The notes beneath the pieces were generated by a model. The model was not told the origin of the DNA. It searched no databases and was given only the letters and a program-made list of their open reading frames with translations. From Symbiodinium natans (Eukaryota; Sar; Dinophyceae; Suessiales; Symbiodiniaceae), in assembly GCA_905221605.1 (NCBI GenBank), contig CAJNDS010000135.1:60001-85000 (forward strand): DNA of 25,000 nt. The letters are read 5' to 3'. The first letter of the stretch is position 1. The number at the start of each line of letters is the position of its first letter. Below, in pieces: positions 11,527-20,500 of this stretch. The position numbers were made by a program, and so were the translations under genes.

Positions 11527-14500
11527 CCTAAACCCGAAGCCCTAAACCCTCAACCCTAACCTCGCTCGCCCTTGCTCAGGAGTGTGCTGCGATGAAGCAG
11601 CAACTGGCGATCTTCCGAAGTGAGGCTCATGGGCGGGTCATGGTCGTCTGGGAAACTGTTGAGAGGAACCTACACTAGATAGAACCCGCAGTAGGCCCTT
11701 ATTCCCTTTTTTGTAGGGTTTAGGTTCTCATATAAGTATAACCCTTTCAAACCAAGCTTCGCGCGCTCAATTGCCTCACCCTCAAAGCCCTGTGCTGGGT
11801 TGCTGCTAAGGAATTTAATCTAAGGGCTTACGTTTGTTTAACTTAAGCTGCCAGAATACATGAAACCATATGGCGATCCTCAAATTCTCTTTTTAAGCAA
11901 ACCTACGAAACAAGTCCATGAACATGAGCTTCATGCCAACTCGAGTTTTGGAAGCTGTAAATTCTAAACCCTCAACCTAAACCCGCTGCCAGGCGCAGGA
12001 CTCGGCAAAGGCGGCTGCATCCGAGAAAGAGTGCAAGGGCCCTAAGTTCGATCTTGAAGGTAGGGTTTTAGGGTTTAGGGTGTTCGGGTTTAGGCTAGGG
12101 TGCAAGGGAATAGGGACTTTTCGGTTGACGGGTTTATGAGGCAGTGAGATGCTCCTCCACCAGCTTGAGGAGCTCACGTTGCAGTGGGGGAGCCGAGCCA
12201 AATCTGGGTTTCGGGGTTTCGGGTTTGGGCTTTAGGGGGTTTGGGGTTTAGGGTTTGGGGTTTAGGGTTTCGGGTTTGGGGTTTAGGGTTTAGGGTTTGG
12301 GGTTTGGGGTTTAGGGTTTAGGGTTTAGGGTTTGGGGTTTAGGGTGTTTCGGGCTCACAGCCAGGGTTGTTTGGGTGTTTGGGGTGCCTGTGGACTCGAG
12401 GCTTTTGGGGTTCAGGGTCCCCTAAACCCCTGAGCCGTGAACCCTATGCGCCCTAAACCCTAGACCCCAAACAACCCTAAACCCTTAACCCTAACAACCC
12501 TCCGAGCTTCTTTGGCCAGGTCGATCAGCGCCCCTCGAGCTGAAGCACCCGAGGCCGACCAAACCGACTCGAGGGGCTCTGGGTTCCCTTGAGTCAGGTT
12601 TAGGGTTTAGGGTTTAGGGTTTGGGGTTTGGGGTTTGGGGTTTAGGGTTTAGGGTTTGGGGTTTGCGGTTTTTGGCTTTTAGGACGAAAGCCCTCAAAGC
12701 AGTTGGAGATATGCGATGCCCCCTCCTTCCTCCTTCACTATGGCTTGCTCCCCCCCACCTACCGTCCGCAGATTACAAAACCGGACCGCCACAGCATTTC
12801 TGCAACCCGGGCGGGGGCAGAGGGGATGCAGCGTTTGCCCTATATACCCTGCACCGTGCTAGCATGACTGTCTAGACCCTGTACGTATTCCTTGCGCCCT
12901 ACAATCCTTAACCGCACCTTCCAAAACCCCAAACCTGATGTCCTGCTATTGTTGAAGGGGTGAGCCCCTTTATTGGGTTTGCGAGTGTGCCTGCTGCAGA
13001 CGACCTTATAGTCCTTAAGCGGGATTATAGTACCTAAGGACAGTTAGTATAAGGGGGAATATCCCAACCGTGACCCCGAAAGCCTAAAGTTGTTGAAATT
13101 CCGGGGGAGGTCCAGCGTCTGCGTGACGAGTTGGCCACCATGCAGGCCGGGGTTCGCAAGCGTTGAGAGTTTGAGAGTTTGAGGGCTTGAGGGTTTGAGG
13201 GCTTGAGGGCTTGAGGGTTTCGGGCTTCTTGGGCTTATGGGGTTTATAGGGCCCACAGGGTTTATAGGGTTTAGGGTTTATGGGGTTTTGGGTCTAGGGA
13301 GGGTCAAGGGCTGAGGGCTCAGAGTTGAGAGGAATTTGGGCTGTGCTGTATCCTAAACCAACCCTAAACCCTAAACCCTAAACCCTGAAATCGAGACCCT
13401 TATAAGCCCCAAGCCCTTTATGCGAAAGGCCCTTAGCCCCACAGCTCCATGCTGAACTCTAAAGCCCATCTGTAACCCAACCTGAACCTACGGGTTTAGG
13501 GTTTAGGGTTTAGGGTTTAGGGTTTAGGGTTTAGGGTTTAGGGTTTAGGGTTTAGGGTTTAGGGTTTAGGGGATACTACGCCTGAACCTTATGAGAAGCG
13601 AACACATGCAAAGACACAACGCCATTTGTGACTCGGTCTGCGGTTGTGGGCGTGTGGGTTTACAACCCCTAAACAGTACCTCTACTACCATTGGGTCATT
13701 TTTAGGATAAGGGGATCTACTCACTGCCTCTACTACTATTGGGTCATTTTTAGGATAAGGGTATCTACTTAGTGCCTCTACTACTATTGGGTCATGTTTA
13801 GGACAAGGGGATCTACTTTTTGAATCCTCCCAGGGGGTCTGGGAGCCAGCAGCTACTTGGACGGCCTTGTTCCAACGCTGTGTGTCACTGTGGGCGGGTC
13901 TTCAGCGGGGCCCTCTGCAGACGTAGGAGTCGGACTGCAGTGGTACCCTTTTTCCCCCTCTTTATGGGCTCAAGGTTACCCTAAACCTAAGCCCTACACC
14001 CTAAACCCTAAAGCCTAAACCCTAAACCCTAAACCCTAAACCCTAAACCCTAAACCCTAAACCCTAAACCCTACCAGGGGGGATCCTGCATTCTTTTGGG
14101 CTCGCTGCCCCCTGTTGCCTTCCGATCATCCATTTTCCGTTCCATTCTTTGCGCCTTTCCTGCTCTTTCAAACTAAAAGGACGATAATTTAGAGAACCCT
14201 AAACCCTAAACCCTAAACCCTCACACCTGCGTTCCTTTGTCTTCGCACCCTGCCTGGGAGTAGTGGGCCGTAGTGACGGGCCCTAGACCCATCAGCCCCA
14301 GGAGGCCAAACCTACAAACTTGGGCTTAGGGTTCTTTGTGGTACTTTACTGTAACTTTAGATCCTTACCTGTTTTGGGTTTATTGGGTTTCTTATTAAGG
14401 CAGCTAAAAGTTTAATGTATAGCTACCCTCCTGAGTGCAGCCAAGGGTTTGTCTATTATTTGCTAAAGAACACAACAATATTCCCTAGATTAACCTTAAC

Positions 14501-17500
14501 AAGGAATTTTATTTTTCATGTTTTCCGGGGTTCTTAAGCAAGCTGGTAGTTTTTGGGTACACCGGGCCTTGGGCTTTAGGGTCTCCTGAACGCAAGAACC
14601 TAAACCCTAAGCCCTAAACCCTGAACCTTAAACCCTAAACCCTAAACCCTGAACCCTAAACCCTAAACCCTCAACCTAGTGAAGGGCCCGAGTCTGGCAC
14701 TTTGATGGCAGGTGCGCCAGCTGCAGAGTGAGGCACCTTTTGTGTTCATAATTCAGGGTTTAGGGGTTTAGGGGTTTAGGGGTTTAGGGGTTTAGGGTTT
14801 AGGGTTTAGGATTTAGGGTTTAAGTCAGTACCTTGTGTCCCCGGGCACCTTTCACGATGTGGGTGTTTCTCTGAATTAGAGTCCGTTTTTGGGGTCCTTA
14901 TTAGTTATTCGAAGGGTGCCATGCTATATATATATATATATATATACATATATATAGAGGACATGAAAAGAAGGGAGCCTTGCTCACTTCACTACTCATG
15001 TATGTCAATATGTGTTGAAGGCAATTATTTTTCAGGGTTCAGGGACTAGGGCTGCAGGTGTATCAAGAACCGAAAGTTCTGACAGCTTCTTGGTTGACAC
15101 AAAGAGTCCTTGGCAACCTACTACAAGAAATTGTGGATTTGGTTCGCAAGGGAAGGCCTTTCGGTCCTCGAGCCCGGACACGCTTGCGGGCGTTGAGGGT
15201 TTGGAAGCTTTGGCTGATGGAGTTGGCGTAGCGCAGGAAGAGTTAAACTGGGGGCATGCGGAGGCGGGGTAGGAGGGGGGGTGTTCGGTTCTGCCTGAAC
15301 TTAACAAGTTTGTTTGTGGAAGTTTACCCTAAATTCGAAAGTCTTTGAACATTTCTTTTTCTAAGTCGGCTCTGTTCTGTGTACTGGTAGGGGCTCCAAG
15401 AACCCAACTAAAAACCCTCTAAGCCCTAAAGCCTCAAATGCCATAAGCTCTCTCAGCCCGAAGAACGCTGAACCCTATAAAGCCCTAACTAAACCCTAAA
15501 CCCTAAACCCTAAACCCTAAACCCTAAACCCTAAACCTCTAGCCGTTGTTTGTGTAGGCCCTTGGTATATGTCATATTTCTTTATCTAGGACCCCAGAGT
15601 TTAGGGTTTAGGGTTTAGGGTTTAGGGTTTAGGGTGTCGCAGTGGTCAGCTGTACGCAGTTGTGTGCAGACATGCCCACCCCAAGGCCGCCCAAACACAA
15701 CTCAAAACGAGCCAAAAAAGAGCCAGCCAAATCCAAGCCAGCCCACAGCCAAACACTTCTGCACTCAACGCTGTACTTCGGACTAACATCTAGCACGCTG
15801 CCTTATGTCATGGAGCCTGATGCCTTGCTTGTTGCAAGGTGACATCTGAGAAGATGCCTTGGAAAAGATGTTAGATGTCGAGCTTTCGAGAGAGAGAAAA
15901 TTTGGTTTTGCATTGGGCGGGCTTTCTCATTGTTCCATTCTGGATGTCGGGGTATCAAGGCTGCATGGCGAAAGATTTGTTGCCGAAAGATTTGTTGCCA
16001 TAGATACGCCTTGCGAAAGTCATGTCTAGCAGCTTGCGAGAGCCAAATCAGCGTTTGCGTTGGGGGCTGTCTTCGGCCGGAGAGCTTTCTCATTGTTTCT
16101 ATTCTCGACGTCGGGGTGTCATGGTGTTATGAACAGGCCTTGTGAGAGTCATGTCTAGAAGCTTACCAGAGCCAAAACAGCGTTTGCGTTGGGGGGTGTC
16201 TTCGGCCGGAGGGCCTTCTCATTGTTTTTTCTTCTCTATGCCGGAGCGTAAAGGTTGCATGGCGAAAGACCCTTTGCTAAAAAGGTCTAGAAGCTTGCGA
16301 GAGCCAAATCAGCGTTTGCGTTGGGGTGTGTCTTCGGCCGGAGGGCCCTCTCATTGTTTTTCTTCTCTACGCCGAAGCGTCGAAAGACCTACCTTGCGAA
16401 GGACATAAATGAAGCCTTCAGCCCGGACCTTTTCAGTTGCCGGAGTCCCTGTCACCCTTGTCCGGCCTCAGGGCCTTTCCGGGACCTTTCAGGGGTCTTG
16501 CAAGTTTCCGGCAGAAGCCTTGCAGGCAAGCTTGCAGGGTCTCCTTCAGGGGCCTCCCAGGCAGCTCCCATCCCAGGGCTCCCAGGGGCCCCCCCAGTTG
16601 CCTCCCAAAACGCAGGCACCTAGCCTCGCAGCGACCAGTCAGGGGCCTCTCCAACAAAGATAAGCAGTCATGGAGCTAGGCGACTGGAGCCTGGCGACCT
16701 CAGGGGTGCGGCTGGCAGGCTCTGCAGATCAGGTCTGCAGATCAGCAGCCATGGTCTCGCTGGCGCTCGACGCGCCCGCCTACCCACAGAAGGAGGGGGG
16801 TGGCGGGCGGGTTTAGGGTTTAGGGTTTTAGGGTACCCTTTCTATTTTTAGGTTACTTGGGTCTTGGTACTGGGTTTAAGAGGATCATACTCAGATTCTC
16901 TTTTCAGAGGGTTTTACACAACCCTAAGCCCTAAGCCCTAAACCTGAACCCTAAACCGTGAACCCTAAACCCTATAAAAAGGTAAACACAAACCCTATAA
17001 ACCCTAAACCCTAAACCCTCCTAGTTGTTCTCTTGCGGAAGGCCGCATGCGTAAAGCACGAGCTCCAGGACGTCCGGGGCGCCACCCGCGCCCTAGAAAC
17101 CACCTCAGCTGCTGTTCAGGTTTAGGGTTTAGGGTTCAGGGTTTCGGGTTTAGGGTTCAGGGTTTAGGGTTTAGGGTTTAGGGTTTAGGGTTTAGGGTTC
17201 AGGGTTCAGGGTTTAGGGTTTAGGGTTCAGCGTTTAGGGTATGGAGGAATTCCGGAACCGGCGTTTCGTTTAGAATCCAAATTTTTCTTCATTGGAGGGA
17301 ACTTCTTCCTGCCTTGCCTACTGCCGACCCTAAACCCTAAACCCTAAACCCCAAACCCTAAACCCTAAACCCTAAACCCTAAACACACTGGCTGAGGCCA
17401 GCTTCTTGGGTGTCCACCAGGGAGGCCAAGACGTCGGGTTGAGGGTTCGAGGAACCCCCCCTCCCCCCCACGCTCCCGCCCCCACGCAAGCCCTAAAACC

Positions 17501-20500
17501 GTAAATCCTCCCCAGCTCCCAACAACAGTGAGTTCCCAAACCCTAGACCCTAAACCCTAAATCCTAAACTCCTACACCCTAAACTCCTAAACCTTCCTGT
17601 AAACGCTAAACTCAGCCCGTGAGAGAAGGGGGTCCCCTCTTCTGCAGGGTTTGGCTGTGGGGTTTATGGGTTTGGGTGTTGGGATGTAGGGCTTAGGCTT
17701 TCGGGTTTAGGATTTAATTTGGGTTAAACCCTTTAACCCTAAACCCTAAACCCTAAACCCTAATTAACCGTAAGCCCTCAACCCTAAACCCTAAACCCTA
17801 AACCCTAAACCCTAAACCCTAAACCCTAAACCCTAAACCCTAAACCCTAAACGTTCATTTGTTCTTCCTTTTTTGCGGCTTTCGAGCTGAAGCTAGGGCC
17901 TCTAGGGCTCAAAGCTTCAGGCCGCTGGGAGTCAGACAGTTGGGGGGTTTACGACAGTATGGGATGCCTAACCCTAAGAATCCATGTTAGGGTTTAGGGT
18001 TTAGGGTTTAGGGTTTAGGGTTTAGGGTTTAGGGTTTAGGGTTTAGGGTTTAGGGTTTAGGGCCTTAAAGCACCTCCTATATAAGCATTTCGGGGCCCAA
18101 GTATACAATCAGAAGGTGCATGGACCCTCGGGGTACTGCAGACCCGCAAAAAGTAGGACTAGGATTCCCTTTTTGTAAGGACCCCAATATGGTACCCCAA
18201 ATTTCGGAAACCCCCATGTAGGGTTTGTTGTTCATTGTTTAGAGTTTTGGGGCCTATAGGGCTTTGCAGTAGGGTTTGAGGTTTCAGGGTTAAAGGGTTT
18301 AGGGTGGGTTAGGGCTTCAGAATCAGCCTTCAATCCTTGTAAGTCCTCCCCAAAGCATCCATGCCCCTGCCATCCACCCTAAACCCTAAACCGCCAGGGC
18401 CCCTTCTGTTCTCGGAAGAGGCACATCCTACCAGGCCCGCGGGAGTTCCTGCAGAGACCGCGAGAGGTTTTGTAGTCTAGGTTTGCCGACAGAAAGTTTG
18501 TGATGGATTTTGAGTTCTTATAGGATCCGGGTTCTTGTAGGGTAAAGCCATCTTGCAATTTCGGCGATTATGGTTTAGGGTTTAGGGTTTGAGTTTAGGG
18601 TTTAGGGTTTAGGGATGGAGGTTGGTGGTGGTGTTACACAGTCGGAGACTACAGCCATTGAGAAGCATCCAAGGCGAATGTTGTGGTAGAGAGCCGAGTC
18701 CGAACCCGAACACCCTCCAACAAAACTCATCTGCACCCGAAACCCTAAACCTTAAACACTGAACCCTTTGAGCTTAGGGTTTAGGGTTCAGGGTATAGGG
18801 TTTAGGGTTTAGGGCCCTAAACACTGAACCCCGGAGAAGGTGCCCTAAGTGAGCTTAGGGCATCTTACATGGTACTTGGCGTCAAGGCAAGCCCTGAACC
18901 TAAACCCTTCCCAAACCTATGAGCTCTAGACTCTAAACCCTAAACCCTAAACCCTAAGCGCAAACCAAACAAGAAGAGATCCGTTTAAGTGTCTTCTCCC
19001 GCCCTCCCTAGTCCCAAGCCCAGAGCTTGGAAGAGCAACTAGCCGCCTAAACCTTAAACCTTCAACCCTAAACCCTGAACCCTAAACCCTAAACCCTAAA
19101 CCCTACACCCTAAACCCTAAACCTTAAACCCTAAACCCTAAACCCTAAACCCTGAACCCTGAACCCTGAACCCCAAGCTGTGGCTGCAGGATGAGGCGAC
19201 CTGCAGCAGGCCACCTCTGCAAAAAAGTAGGCTTCTCGAAGCCCTAAACCCCGAACCCTAAACCTTTTGAGTTTCGGGGTCAGTTAAACCCACTAGGCCC
19301 CAAAAGCCTCAACAAACCCTCAAACCCTGACCCAATCTCCAAAGCCCTCAATTGACCTGTGCCGCTAGACTCCATGCCATTCGTGGGGGGGGGGGGGGGG
19401 GTTAGGGTTTAGGGTTTAGGGTTTTGTTGCCGCCGGGGGTGTACGACTTATGGATGAGGCCTGCGGGGCTCAACTTATCGATCTTTTGGTTCCCTTGGCT
19501 TCTGCAGCTGCAGCGGGCTTCGCGCCGCTGGATCGCGGCGACGGGCGTTCGGTAAATTCCTTGCCTCTCTGGCTGCCTTGTCTTGCAAGCCTATGTCTAT
19601 ATCCCCCTTGGGAATTGTTTTTTGTTTATATAAAACTCAAGAGGATATTATGAATATTATTTTTATTAAGGTTCTAAGGGAAGTATAGATGTATGCTGTA
19701 TGATATTCCTCCCTGAAGCCAACGCAGGCCAGCCTACGCTGAACCGAAGCCGCAAAGCTACCCCCCTGTAGCCACAAGTGCTTTGATCACTTTGACTGGC
19801 TGGCCTAAAGAAGCCAAACCTTAGACTCTCAATCGCCGTTTCTTATCCCACATTCGTATTCGTCGTCGTCGTCGTCGTCAACTGGCGTGCAGGCGCTGCT
19901 GCACCCAGCTCGCCGTCCCTCTGCGGCAGCCATAGCCAGGCCCTGCTGAGCAATGCCTTTTTGGAAGCCATGTGGCATGTCTGCGAAGAGGGGTTTAGGG
20001 TCTGGGGTCTGCGAAAATGGGGTCTGTGAAAATATTCTTACATAGGGAGGTTCTTAAGCAAAACAGACCCTAAACCCTAAACCCTAAGCCCTAAACGTTT
20101 AGGGGAATCCGGAAGAGCGCCTCCCAGCGCACGAAGACAACTGCATCTTGCAGGTGGAGAGCCCGCATTCTGCCTGGCGATCGCAGGCGGCTGCGAGGCC
20201 TGTTCAGTTTCATTCGGCTCACAAGCATGCTCCTTAAGCCCTAAACCCGAAATCCAACCTAAACCCTAATGAACCCTAAACCCTAAACCCTATTTTCTTT
20301 ATTTTTTTGCCGGGGGGGGGGGGGGGGGGATTAGAACAAATGTGGGAAGAGGGGAGGGCATGCTTGGCCGCGTTTTGGTGTGCCAACCTCATCCCTTTCA
20401 GCTGTTTCGTCAGATCTAGGATAAGAGGTCTGGGGGTTTCTGGTTTAGGGTTTGGGGGGTTGGGGTCTAGGGTTTAGGGCTTGGGGTCTATAGGGTTCAG

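Noticed and set aside
11311-11559. Ser/Leu-rich plus-strand protein
   Set aside because: Mostly translation of the TCTCCG/CT microsatellite and of a family A element end.
13679-13822. CRISPR array
   Set aside because: Only three directly adjacent 48-base units, with no unique spacers and no cas genes, in eukaryotic DNA.
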